Assembly: GCA_021234155.1 (NCBI GenBank)
Contig: JAJEKV010000028.1
Location: 7,225,268-7,289,267 of the forward strand
Length of the DNA stretch: 64,000 nt
Reading direction: 5' to 3'
Origin: Isoetes taiwanensis
Lineage: Eukaryota; Streptophyta; Lycopodiopsida; Isoetales; Isoetaceae
The number at the start of each line of letters is the position of its first letter. The stretch's first letter is position 1. The notes beneath the pieces were generated by a model. That model saw nothing but the letters and a program-made list of their open reading frames with translations. It did no database searches and was not told the origin of the DNA. Positions 44,575 to 56,400 of this stretch are shown here, in pieces. A program made the position numbers and the translations under genes.

Positions 44575-45180
44575 TTACAGAAAAAAAATGCCCTGAGGCG
44601 GTCCAAAACTTCTGAAGAATGGAAACAAAAAATGGGCCGCCTCGATCTCGTGATCACTCTTCTTCCACGCGCAACAAAGAAGAAAGAAAGGTGTTAGAAA
44701 AGAAAGAAAGGTGCAAAACAAAAACAAAAAGAAATCACATGCAAACCTCGGTTCATCTCTTAACCACTCCAAAAATTGGTCGAATTGTCGACCTTCTTCC
44801 TTCCTCCTCCTCCTCCTCCTCCTCCCTCCTCCTCCTCCTCCTCCTCCTCCTCCTTTCATTCTCTCGCTTCGTGGTCAAGCCAACCCCTCAAGCAGAGCGT
44901 CCATCATGCTCTTGGGAGGACATCTCCTCCTCTTCCTCCAACTCCTCCAACTTCCTCCTCTTCCTCCTCTTCGTAATCGAGGAATCGTGAGGAGCTCAAC
45001 TCCTCCTCTTCCATAACGAAATCAATCATCCTCCTCAATCTAATCGAGGAGAATTGGGAAGAGAAAATCAATGAGGGGGGAATTGAGCGGGGTTTTTCAA
45101 CCCGACGCCTCTTTGAGGAGACCTCGGTTCTTCATGAAGGTCGAAAGGCCGAGGTCAACGCCTTCATGGCGGGCGTAAAA
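44575..45180 (-). pseudogene. Possible first exon downstream of promoter-like segment 2, unrecognised
   Basis: Minus-strand sequence begins with an ATG at about 45,171 (MKALTSAF) downstream of the TATA-like element. It contains a Glu-rich stretch (about 44,920-45,020), the GGA microsatellite, and QFDQFLEWLRDEPRFACDFF (about 44,735-44,795). Stops and frame changes interrupt it. The family is unknown. It may be a broken gene or chance open sequence in a purine-rich tract. Confidence 0.25.
44798..44858. repeat. TCC/GGA trinucleotide microsatellite
   Basis: CTCCTCCTCC run interrupted once by CCCTCC. On the minus strand it is GGA repeats, which would encode Gly or Glu runs in the open stretch 44,575-44,859. 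Confidence 0.9.
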
Positions 45181-45195
45181 AAAAAATTGGGACGT

Positions 45196-45300
45196 AATGG
45201 AGGTCTTGAGAGCGTGAACCGGATTTATATAGGGTTAATTAGCTCTTAGCTGAATAATTTATTGCCTCAAATAACACGCCAGCGCATTTAAATTCCCGCC
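45196..45300 (-). promoter_or_regulatory. Promoter-like segment 2 with TATA box and E2F-like site, minus strand
   Basis: Minus-strand order: GGCGGGAATTTAAATGCGCT then GGCGTG, and about 45 bases on CCCTATATAAATCC (about 45,221-45,234), then GCTCTCAAGACC. TTCCCGCC (plus strand 45,293-45,300) fits an E2F-type site. It shares the dispersed CACGCCAGCGCA motif and aligns with segment 1. Confidence 0.4.
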
Positions 45301-46189
45301 AAATTTATATTATCTAGTCTAGGTATATTATTATGGATAATAAATTCTCACGCCTATTAGTTATATGTCTTTTTTCAGAATCATATATCCAAATTTTCGA
45401 TAATTAAAATTTGATATATTTATATAAATGTCATTTCCTTGTTGTTGCCATGAAAATTTTGTTTTAAATGATTTCGCTTTTTCATTGTTATTATTATATT
45501 AAACCTATTTCCAAGGAATTTCTTGCTTTTAAAAAAAATTTGATTTACCTCTACATATTCCATAAATGTAATGCATTTTTTTTATCTTATGGTGTAATAA
45601 TTTTTTCTTACTCATTGACTAAAAAGGGTGCAATTTGCCTAGGTCAATGGTGCCCCTCCAACTCAAGATGGTGAAAAGAGCAATATCAATGAAAACCAAC
45701 TCCTAGCAAGAATGTTGAAGAAAACAATTAGTCCTCTATAGTAGGGTGCAATGGAGGAACAAGAAGGTGAGAATCATGCACAAGTGCAACAAGGAAATAG
45801 TAGGCCAAGGAGTCATTGTGCTAGCGTGATCCCGGGTCAAGCCAAGTAATGATGAAAGGCTAGGGGAAGACAATATTGGTATTGCAATTTCATGTTGGAA
45901 GACAACCGAAAGGTAAAGGTTTGGGTGACAAGGAATGTTTTGGTTGTGTCAAGCAATTGAGGTTCCTTGCATCATGGCATGGCCTATAAGTAGTGTTCAA
46001 TTTGTGGAGGATTATATTTTTCCGAGCCCGAGGTTGTTGGGGACAATGATTGTCTTGATATTGATCCATTGGCGCTTGGAACTCTAAACCTAGGCAAAAG
46101 GGGAGAAGTATCGCTTGCCGACATTATCCTAGCAAAAGAGCCAAGTTGATTAGTGACACCAAACGTGAGACAATGGTGAAGGTTAGGGG

Positions 46190-48530
46190 CCTGATTGTTG
46201 TTGAGTGATTGTATGCAATTCTTCACAATAGAACAATTGGTGGAAGCAAGAGCCACTTTTCAAGAGTACACCGCTGATGAGAGGAGGACCTACATGTACA
46301 CAATCTTCGAAAGCATGCACTTCAAGATGAAAGAAACCCAAACAAAAAGATACCCTTTGCTAGGCAAATGGATATGTGCAAAAGCATGGCAGAGTATCCA
46401 TGCAATTCCAACTTCTTCATGGCATAATTGGCAAAAAAAAAAGCAGAGGGGAACAGGATTGCTTTACATGGAAATAATGGTTTGTTGAGACCAACAAATA
46501 GGACCCCGGGCTGCCATGAGATATTTGAAAAATATATTGATTTCAATGCAGAGTCTATGCCACACAAAAGCGTAAGGGATGAAAAGGGAAGAGCAGCTTG
46601 TTGAGAAAAGGTTGCCATCACATTGTACTCAAAAGAGTATTTTGAAGAAGTGAATTCCCTACTTCGAGAATTGGGAATTCTTCCAATATCCCAACCTAGC
46701 TTTAGTAGGTTATGGAAGAAGCATTTCAATCATGTCACCATAGCAACTTCAAACAACTTTGCAAAGTGCAATTTATGTGCTAAGTTGAAGGAGACTCTTG
46801 ATAAGACTGCAACCTAGTCAAAGGGCTAGGATAAGGGAGCATATGAAGGACCATATGACTCCACCAACTATCATGTAGATCATGTTATTGGATGTGGAGG
46901 ACTTTATCCGCATTGGAACCCAATAACTATTTATGTATTATACATGACAAGATGGACCAGCAAAAGACTTGTCTTCCACAATTCAAGTACATACCAAAGT
47001 CATGTGGAAGATCATACCCTTACGCGATCTCAATGATCGGGCAATCTTGCATGGGCGTAATCAAACCTACTATGGCCATTTTAGTTTGGAGTTGTGGAGT
47101 GATGGTCCAGATTTTCATATTGGGAGTATCATGAGGTGTTTGAGAAACTATGAAAATGGATACAATGGTCACCTCCGTGACCTTACAGCCTAGCCGTGCA
47201 CTACATAGAGCATTGTTAGATGGAAACCCTAACAATATTGAAAAGTTCAAGAAGGCAAGGTTTAGGAAGCATGGGTCTAATGAACATGTTGGAGCTTCAA
47301 CTTCATCGCATAAACCTCAAGATCTACCCAAAAGGTTTCTCTTGCAACTTGATAATTGTGCCGGCCAAAATAAGAACAGTGGATGTTTTCTTTCCTATCC
47401 TACTTAATACCGTGGGGATATTTGAAAGAGTTAATTTAGGGTTTCTATGCCCGGCATACCCATGAGGATGTGGATGCATTATTTGGCAAATATAGTTGTA
47501 TAATCAAGCAAAGAAACAAAGGACCAACTTTCCTAGGCTAATGGAAATCTTGCATGAATGCACTACTCCAAACCCTATAGCTTCTCTCATAGAAGAAGTG
47601 CCCGATTGGAAGAGCTTTGTGGATGGTTATACATTGGATCTTGAAGGTCATTCCAGGCCTCCGCAGTTCACTTTTTGGGTGAGAGATGGGATTCCAATCT
47701 TCCAATGGAAGATGAGACCTTCAGAGGATGAGTGGAGAGGAGGGGAGGAAATATGGCGAGAGATGAGAATGGCAAGCCTATGATACCTCTAGGTCAACCA
47801 AAAGCTTTAAAACCCATCAAGAAGTGAAGCAATTGGGATTGACTAAGGAAGGAATCCAAGACTATATAAAGCATTGGCAAACCAATCCAGATGACACCAA
47901 CCGTGCCTTGGTGGCTTACCGAAGAAGGTGATTAACCCGTTGGGGAGATAGACACATCCTCGATGAATTGAAAGAAGGGTGGTTGCCTAAAACTAGGTGG
48001 AAGACCTTAGCAGTGTGCCGAGGATTTTGATGACACCGTAGTAGCATTCGCAAGCAATATGCTCCTCCTCCTTCCTCGACAAACACTATGTTGGTCCTAA
48101 GAACAATAGGCCAAAGTTTCTAGGCATGGATGCTTATGAACCTTCCAATCGACTTGGAATGCCACCAATTTGTGGTAGTAAAGCCATCCAGATTTAGATA
48201 CATATCCAAGGTGGTTGGGGTTCACTATCTCCTCGATATTTGCAAAGAAGAAGGTAATATTAACTTCAACCATGTGCGGGTGGAATGGTGGTGTCCAAGG
48301 CATCAGCTGACCAACGACGGATAAAGAAAGGTACTCGATTGTTGGACAAAGAAATGGAGGAGAAACTGAAAGTGATCCCGATCTTTGGCTAGACTATGAA
48401 AGTGTTTTGTACTCATGGACTCCAAACACTATTCCAGCTAGAAATGCGAGAATTACAATACCCCGTGATGTCGAAGAAGGCTATGATATCATTGGGGGTG
48501 CTTGAAGAAAGTTGAATAACTATGTAAATT
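46190..48530 (+). pseudogene. DUF7869-type transposon protein gene, decayed
   Basis: Plus-strand pieces in changing frames form one protein. ERRTYMYTIFESMHFKM and a Cys/Met-rich block come first (46,195-46,480). LHGNNGLLRPTNRTPGCHEI then FEKYIDFNAESMPHK follow (about 46,460-46,570). Next are FEEVNSLLRELGILPISQPS and FSRLWKKHF..AKCNLCAKLK (46,640-46,800). LPKRFLLQLDNCAGQNKNSG is at about 47,327-47,386 and HEDVDALFGKYSCIIKQRN at about 47,460-47,515. NTMLVLRTIG..RPKFLGMDAYEPSN-like sequence lies near 48,080-48,150. The Q-L-D-N-C-x-x-x-N-K-N and H-E-D-V/I-D-x-x-F signatures are those of the uncharacterised DUF7869 family found in repetitive genes of plants and animals. The intervening frameshifts make it non-functional. 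Terminal repeats were not found. Confidence 0.65.
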
Positions 48531-48934
48531 TGTTATCACGCTTTTATGATATGGTGCTATATTGTGAAATATTGACTATTTTGTAAATAACATGATATAA
48601 TTTTGAGGTTTCATCGAACTTGAGGAGCCTCAAAAAACTATATCACCATTCTACATTTGAAGCGTATTTGCAAACTTCAAGGGTATTATAGATGGAACTT
48701 GGCCATTAGATGTCCAGAATGTCATCTCATAAACAGCAATATAAATGACTTAAATATCATTTAGAAGTGTTCCACATCTACAAATGGTAATAAGACTTGT
48801 TGAATCAACCTTATCGATCATTAACAATGGTCTTATATAGTGCAATGTCATTGTAAGTCTAATCACACTAATCGCAAAAGCCTAACAAAATTGGCCTTGC
48901 CTACACCACGTGCCTTTTGCTAGTTTTCCTTTTT

Positions 48935-50075
48935 TGGTTTGTGTTAAATCCTTTAGCTATTGTTAACACATTGAATAGAATAGAATAGAATAGAGGAAAC
49001 ATTGTACCTCATTAGAGGAAGTAGAAGTATTGGTGATGGTACAATTAATGATGAATGTATATGTGATATTTATCCTTAGTTGAAATGGGTCAACATTGGT
49101 AAAAACATGTTAATGGTGGTAATCTAAAAAGGAAAAAGAATGGACGGTAAAAATGTGTGAAGTCACCTAATTGATGGCGAGAAAATGGTGGAAGACTGCT
49201 CTAAAGACTCCGGTGCCTCCCTCAAAAATTGTTGACGGATTCGACTTGAAGGCTAATCTAATATGCAAGCAGCATTTATCAAGGTAAAATGGTCTTAAAT
49301 AAACTCTAACTCTAAAAATATGAGCTACGATTTTGGAAGCCAGAATCGTGAGGAAGAAGAAGCCGTAATATGAAAGGAACAGGGAATTAATCCGGGTGTC
49401 TTAGACCACCACGGAGAAACTATATAGGGATAAAAGGGCATGCATGAGCTATGACACTAAGCTTAATTTTGGTGAAGGCGTACCCGCATTTGCTACCAAA
49501 ATGAGCTATTCTAATAATGAAAACCATCCGGGTATTATAGAAGTGGAGCAAAAAAGAAATACTCGGTTGAGAAGATTGCTAGAAGAACTTGGTTATAAAA
49601 CAAGGTGAGCCAACATTAATTTATACCGACAAAGATGAGTTGCATTAGAATTGTTAAAAACCCCTCGCATAACATGAGAGAACTAAGCATATAGAACTTG
49701 ATGCACACTTTTTATCGTGAGATGAAAGTAAAAGAGATATATTCGAATGGGTTATATGAACACAGGATCCGTAGATTGCGCATATATTCACAAATGCATT
49801 GGTGGAGAACTATGGTGACTATGGAAAGCTAAACCTATGGTTAATGGTGTTCAAATGTTGATAAGTTAAAATGGCCTATATATTGAATTTGGAAAGAGTC
49901 GCAAGTAGTAAAAAGGAGGCAACTATGCCTGGAAAAGTTAGCAACCTTTCTAGGGTCCATGGAGGCATGAGACACGCATGCCCCAATAGGTCGAGGATCG
50001 CCAAAGCCGTCCGGATCCGATCCTATAAACTTAAGATGTAATTAGTAAGTTGGTAATCAGGGTCCGTGAATCATT
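48935..50075 (+). mobile_element. Ty1/copia fragment, copy 3
   Basis: Same module as copies 1 and 2. KEILG..RRLLEELGY-type sequence is at about 49,550-49,600, and the HERTKHIELDAHF..GYMNT..ALVENYGDYGKLN end at about 49,670-49,830. The TGTTAAATCCTTTAGCTATT then GTTAACACATT start is shared with copy 2. Here an AATAG microsatellite (48,975-48,996) replaces the ATATGCATTT found in the other copies. The 3' part with AAAAAGGAGGCAAC matches copy 2. Confidence 0.75.
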
Positions 50076-50084
50076 TGCCAATTA

Positions 50085-50974
50085 CAGACTTCCTAGTGTT
50101 TTTATTTGAACATTGGTGAAATATTAGAGAAGTATATTTGACTAGGAAGTTTTCTTGTCATCACAAATTGGCATGTCGTTGATCACTAAAACATAATGGA
50201 AAACAACTAAAAATGCTTTTTCCTTTGGGGTCACCAACCACCGACTTATTAGAAAAATTATATTCGAAGTTTTTATTAGTTGTCATCATTGAATTCGGCT
50301 CTAAGAAGATTACACTTTTTTCCCTCGCTTAATTTCTTTCAGATCAGCGAAACAAACTATTCTTGGTCCCCACCCTATTATGAAGCCCTTATTTTATATG
50401 GCAACTTTGTAAATCCACACAAGGCTCCACCTAGAATGCAAGGGACCCCATTAGTTAACATGTGGTTTCTTGTGTAACAAAACTCTTAAACAAATGCATT
50501 TGACCTTATGCTACAAAGGTTCAACTCTCTAAGTCATTTAATCAGCCTTATAATGCTAATAATATTTGAGTTTCTATTATATAAAAAAGCATTGTCAAGT
50601 AGGAGTTCATCGCTGCATTGATTAGTTGTGGAAATATATGGAGAAGATCCTATATTACTCAATTTAGCGTATGGGATTTTCCCTATAGTAAAAGTGACCC
50701 AAGAAGATGTGGAATCCATTCCATGATGAGTACTCAACTTGTTTCATTTATTCCGTTGTTCGATAGTGGTTTCTTATTTTTCTCTCCTCTCTTCGTGGTC
50801 GATGGAATTGCCTTGTGTTGTAATTTCATATGTGTTTATTTCCAAGTCCTCGGCCGGCAAGCACACATCCGGTCTTACTTTAAGGTCGCCCATTCCATTC
50901 CTATGGCAATGTTTATGTCACATGTAATCATTTGCCCCTTCAATATTGTGGTTTCATCACAAGAATTATCAAGC
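50085..50974 (+). repeat. Partial B unit
   Basis: Enters B at CAGACTTCCTA(T/G)TGTTTTTATTT and contains the anchor TAACAAAACTCTTAAAC at 50,475 and the CAATATTGTGGTTTCATCAC block at about 50,939. From about 50,975 the B sequence becomes mixed. Confidence 0.85.
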
Positions 50975-53900
50975 TCTCAAAATAAGAGGGACCTTGTTAA
51001 ACGAACCCTAGTTGGTGTATCCGAAAACCATGGCTATTTAAAGTATTTGCTGCATATATGGAAGAGGTTCATCATCCCATTCATATGGGTGCGTGATGAG
51101 AAATCTCTTCCTGGTGGGATGATATGTGGGTTAAAAAACTAGGGTTTGATTTGGTGGAAAATTAAGCCACGCTTATTTTTAAACATGTCACCATTGTTTT
51201 CCTATGCCATTCTAAACTTGAGCACCTCGTTAGGTCCTATATTGATCATTAGGTCCTCGTAATGATGAATGTAAAGTGGAGTTTATCCTTAGTTGAAATG
51301 GTCAACATAATCTAAAAGAAAAAAAAGAATGGACGGGTAAAAAAAATGTATGAAGTCACCGGAATTCCATAGCAGAGAAATGGTGGAGCGGCTCTAAAAC
51401 GGGTGCCCCCAAAAATTGTTGAAGGATTCGTGACCTCAGAAGACTACTGCATTAGGCAGGCGGCATTATAGGTCTTAAATAAATATCCCCCTAAAACTAT
51501 GAGCCAAATTTTGGTAGCCAGGAATCAACTTGAAGAAGAATTAGCCAGAATATGAAAACGAACAGGGAATGAATCTGGTGTCTTATGATCAGTTTAGTTG
51601 AGAAACTAGATATGGATAGAATGGGCAGAGACAGGAGCTATGATATTAAGAGTAATTTTGCTGAAGGCAGCTCCGGATTTGCTACCAAAAGAGAAGCTTT
51701 TATTCTAATATGAAACCATCTGGATATGATATGTGGAGCAAAAAGAAAGGGTTTGAAGATTGCTGTGAAGAACTTGGTTATAAACAAGGTGAACAACATT
51801 AATTTACACTAACAGCATGGATTTTCTGCAATTGTTCTAAACCCTGTACAGCATGAGGTCCTAAGCATGTTAGGTCCTGATGTACACTTGGTCTCAGAGA
51901 TGTAGCAGAAAAAGAGATATATTGAATGGTTATATCAACACAGATCTGCAGATGTTTTATATTCACAAAGGGTTTGATGGGGAACTAAGGGCACTATGAA
52001 AAAACTAAACCTATGGTTGTCATTTGAGATGAATCTTGTTAATGTGACATGGCGAAAAACTCTTTCCTAAAGATTTTAGGTCCTAAGGCACACATTGGTT
52101 TGCAAATCATGCAAGTCAAAATATCGAGTTCTTTATAGATTAAACTTTGCCAGATACCAATTTAGGAGTCTTTGATAGATTATCCCAAGGCAATATCATT
52201 TAGGAACAATTGTTGGTAATATCAGAGAAATGGCATTTTCTACAGCTCAAAGGCTGGCATTTTATTTTAAGAGGCTCCATGGTTCGGGGCCAATTTATCA
52301 ATGTTGGTATTGCATTTTCAGATGTGACTATGCAATGCCTTCAGTACAAGATTTTCAACTAGGCAGCCTATTTTCAACAGGAACATGGTCAAATATTAGC
52401 TGGCCATTTGAGAAAGTTTCCATACATCACAAATTGAGAAATGCCAATCACTAAACATAATGAATGCATGCAAAATGCTTCATTAATTTGATCACCGAGC
52501 TAATCAATTTATTAGAGTCTTATATTTAAATTTTTAACAGGAGTCATTATTGAATCTCCCTCTAAGATGAAGTTCTGATTGTGAATTTCTTTTTGGACTT
52601 TAACCCTCTTTGGATGAAAGCGTGAGAAAACTCTGGCTCCCCACCAGTAGTATGAACCCGTATTTATATGGCAACTTTTGAAAATTGACCATGCACCGTT
52701 TTCATGTCTAGAATTCAAGAACCCCCAATTTATTATGTCATGTGATTGATTCATATGGTCATTTACTTCCCACAAATCATCCAGACCTTAACGCCAGCAA
52801 GATAAGCATTGTAGAAAGATTTTTGAATGCCCCATTATAAGGGATTGGAAAGAGTAGAGTGGACAGAAAATTATTGTCAAGTAGGAGTTCATGGAAGGAC
52901 AGAGAAGGTTGGAAATAAGGTAATGCCATTAGATCCTAGAAGTGTTCAGCAAATTTTAAGAATATTTAACATCTTTATCACAATAGTAACCAAATTGAAA
53001 AAGGATGGAGGATGGATGCCATGCATATTAGTCAACTTGTTGCCCACAATGTAAATGTTACATTGCATGCTTTTATATAACTAATATACCACCATTATAT
53101 AAATTGCCTATGTTGTAATTTATGATGTAAAGCTTGATCAACCATTTTGATAGATGCACAACCCTCCATCTGCCTACCCAGTCCTTCAGTAGAGTACATA
53201 TGCTTGCTTTACCTTCATCCATGCGGTTTTTACAAGAATTATCAAGCCTCAAAAAATAGTTCCTTTACCATAATATTATTGAACCCTAGAAACCCATCAA
53301 ATTACATGGCTTCTTCTAATTTATTTGGTCTCTCATATCCTAGGAGGTTAACACAATGAGTATTCAATGCAATATGGCAATGTTGCTGGTGTGCTGCAAA
53401 ACTTGAAATTGAACCCACATTTTCAAAATTTAATTTATAATAAAAAAAATGGTTTAAAGAGGAGCTTGTGTAAACGTAATTGCAGAGCTGCTTGGTATTT
53501 CTAAGGAGTCATGTCAAGGCATGAATAACCAAGCTGCATGACCCTCCAAGCATCATAGAACTTGTTTTCAGTTTCTTTCCATAAATATCCGTGGGATGAT
53601 ATTTGGTTAAAAGTGAGGGTCTATAATACTTTCTCTCATCTTTAAGCCAGTTTTCTTTAAACTCTCACATATATCTGCATATAAGAAATGCAATAATTAT
53701 AGAAAGTCTCTTATACTATAGTACAAACACTGTCTCTTATACTTATGTGCACGAGCTGCAGGTATTCAATGCAGGTCCAGCCTACAGCCCAGCATAAAAT
53801 TTATCAAGCTTTGTAGGAGTAATTGTTTTGTTATAAGAAAGGCAACTTTGAAATCTTTGCAGACTTGTAGTATTATCTCATATTAGTAGAGGTACCAATC

Positions 53901-56400
53901 GATTGATAGAAATTCATGTGTCTTCAGAAAAGCCCCAATCCCATAGATGCAAGGTGCCTATCCAGCTCCTGCTTTATTGCATCATAGGCCTAAGCTGTCT
54001 GGGAAGAAAGGCAATAATAACAGATCCTATTTATTCACCAATGTTTGAATCTTCAACAATCAATTCTTTGTGTTATAGTCTGGTTGCCTCTGCCATCCAA
54101 GCAGGCATAGACACCGTAATGTCTGAGGCCTCTTGGAGGATGCAGGACCTCAACACGAAGATCCAGATAATGGTCCTCTCCAGCTGAGATTCCCTTCTCC
54201 TATTTTGAACATTGGTGACATCCTATCTTCGAATTCAGTGCATCAACCACAGCCATGTATTGTGAAATTCACAGTGGTAGATGGAAAAATAAGAGGTGCC
54301 ATACTCCATCAATGAGTAACGTTGAAAGGCACCTCATTGTATGTGGACTATATGGACTATGACCTCACTCACTACAGCAGGACTCTCTAATCGATTAGAG
54401 CTTACTCACATGAGGAACTTTTAGAAACACTGGTGGTGCTGCTACGTTTGTCCAAGAAAATGTAATGAACTCTCCGTCCACCTAACTATATTGTAGCAGA
54501 CGTGTAAAAAGAGCAGTTAGACCTTCTGCTGCTGCAGCAAATGCCAACACAACAGCTCCTTTAGGCAAGTGTTGCTACCGTTCCCGATGCAATTAATATT
54601 GTTACTACTGTTGCAATCCCTCATAGGTGCTATTGTCGCTCTCATGCAACCCATCAGGATGCTATTGATGTTCCTACAACCATATGGAGGTCCTGCTACC
54701 ACTGCTATAAACCATTAGAATGGATTTATTGCAACTGCAACTGCACATGATGAACGATTCCAAATAGAGAATGCGCCTGCATATATTTTCAAGAATTGTA
54801 GAGGCTTTTTATTTTTAAGGATAGCTTGAACTCCATAGTGTGAAGTCCCATGGAGTCACTTTCCGGGCAAGAGAGAAATATGGAGGAATAGCTTGGGTAC
54901 TATAGGACCTAATTGACACCTTCAGTTTTCGCAATACAAATATAATTGTTACATGTGGATACGTGCAGAAGGATTGATGAACTTAACAAAGAATTTTATT
55001 AATGCACGCAAATATATAGAATGGCATGGATATTTGGACTGTGATTGCTAGGAACACAAAATACATGGCCGCAATGTGGCTAAAGTCACATTTTGAGCAT
55101 TTGAAAGCATATACAAGCATTGGGACATAGAACTGAACAAAAACTTCTCTAAAATGTATTCCTTGAAAATGAAGAAGATACAATAGCTTGTAGAATACTA
55201 GTTAAAATCAACTAATTGAATGAAGTGTTGTTAAACTCCCGGTGACTAGCGTGAAGGCCTGAAAATAAATGGGAAAACAACAAAAACAAAGGGATGCCAC
55301 CCATTCAAATGATTACGACAATGAGAAACAACTTAGCCATGATAGCAAATCAACTTATCGTTGACAATCAACCAAATAGCAAATCAACTTATCTTTTACA
55401 TAGGTAACTATAAAACTACTAGATCTCTTGACTTGAGCTCCTTGCCAAGAAAAAATTTATCCATTTTCCTATTGAGATGGTCCCATAACTTATTAAAGTA
55501 GCAAAAACCGGTGATTCCATGTCCGGAATTTCCACTCAAGAAATATCTCTCCCCTTAAGATGGGGTGGATTGCCTTTAAATCAACATGATATTGGCTTAA
55601 ACTTCCTTCCGCCCATCTCAATGGATCTTCATTTGCCATCGATGGTGGCATGCAAAATGAGATGGAAATGATGCCATTTTTGGTCCTATATAGATTTCAA
55701 AGTGGAGTTTCCTCGCATATCAAATGCAAGATCTTTTCTTTTGTCAAGTTGCAATTGAAATGTTCTTGAGATACCTATCCCGTGCAAAACATAGCTTCTA
55801 GATAGAGACAAAACGGTGACATATCATAGAAAACCGATGTTAAGCCATCAAGAATATCCATGCATTATTCCAACTTCATCCATACCATGGGAGGTAATAT
55901 TATATTCTATTAAATAAATATCCAATGATGCACGGGTAGATCTGATAAAAATTTGTCGATATAAAACATTATAAACATTTGAAATTAGGGTTGGTGTGGC
56001 ACTATAGAAAATACATATGTTTTATTTTCGATTGGTGAAATATTTAAAAGTAGGGTTTGATGGGGAAGTTTTGTCATCACAAACTTTTAAATGTCGCTGG
56101 ATGGATTTTCCTATGCCATTCTAAACTTGAGCACCCTTTTATTCCTATGGATCATTAGGTCCCTTTATTGAGAAATCTATAGCTTCCTCGGTTTTTTAAT
56201 TGCTGGTGGTATCATGGAGAATCTTCGATGTTTTAGAAGGTTGCTTACACTTCCTTTGATGGGGTGGATTGCCTTAGCAATATTGAAATTTTTTAAACCC
56301 AACCACCATGGATCTTCATTTTATATGCGATGTTGTTATGCATGGCAAGGCTCCACCTATGCCATTTTTAGGTCCTATATAGATCTTCGTTTGTGATCAT
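50975..56400. other. Interleaved mosaic of module A and B repeat (probable consensus artefact)
   Basis: From 51,230 to about 55,980 the sequence follows 5,400-10,050 (copia RNase H at 51,735-51,990, GRAS at 52,130-53,060, PPR trace at about 54,990-55,130). Every 5-30 bases it switches to words taken, in order, from successive B units. For example, within the copia and GRAS parts appear GGTCCT, ATGTTTTAT, GGGTTTGATGGGG, ATATCGAGTTCTTTATAG, and CATCACAAATTG followed by TCACTAAACATA. At both ends (50,975-51,230 and 55,985-56,400) B is interleaved with an offset stretch of B itself. No recombination process makes such fine alternation between non-homologous sequences. Genes read from this segment should not be trusted. 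Confidence 0.85.
52130..53060 (+). pseudogene. GRAS pseudogene, second version inside the mosaic
   Basis: Parallels 6,240-7,190: MAFSTAQRLAFYFKRLHGSG at 52,230-52,290, ERVEWTENYCQ at about 52,850-52,885, GNKVMPLDPRS at about 52,908-52,940 and KLKKDGGWM at about 52,990-53,018, with B words between. It is either a real second copy or the same locus mis-assembled. Confidence 0.5.

Noticed and set aside
44619-45016. Plus-strand frames rich in Ser, Pro or Leu runs
   Set aside because: They are translations of the TCC microsatellite and surrounding pyrimidine-rich sequence.
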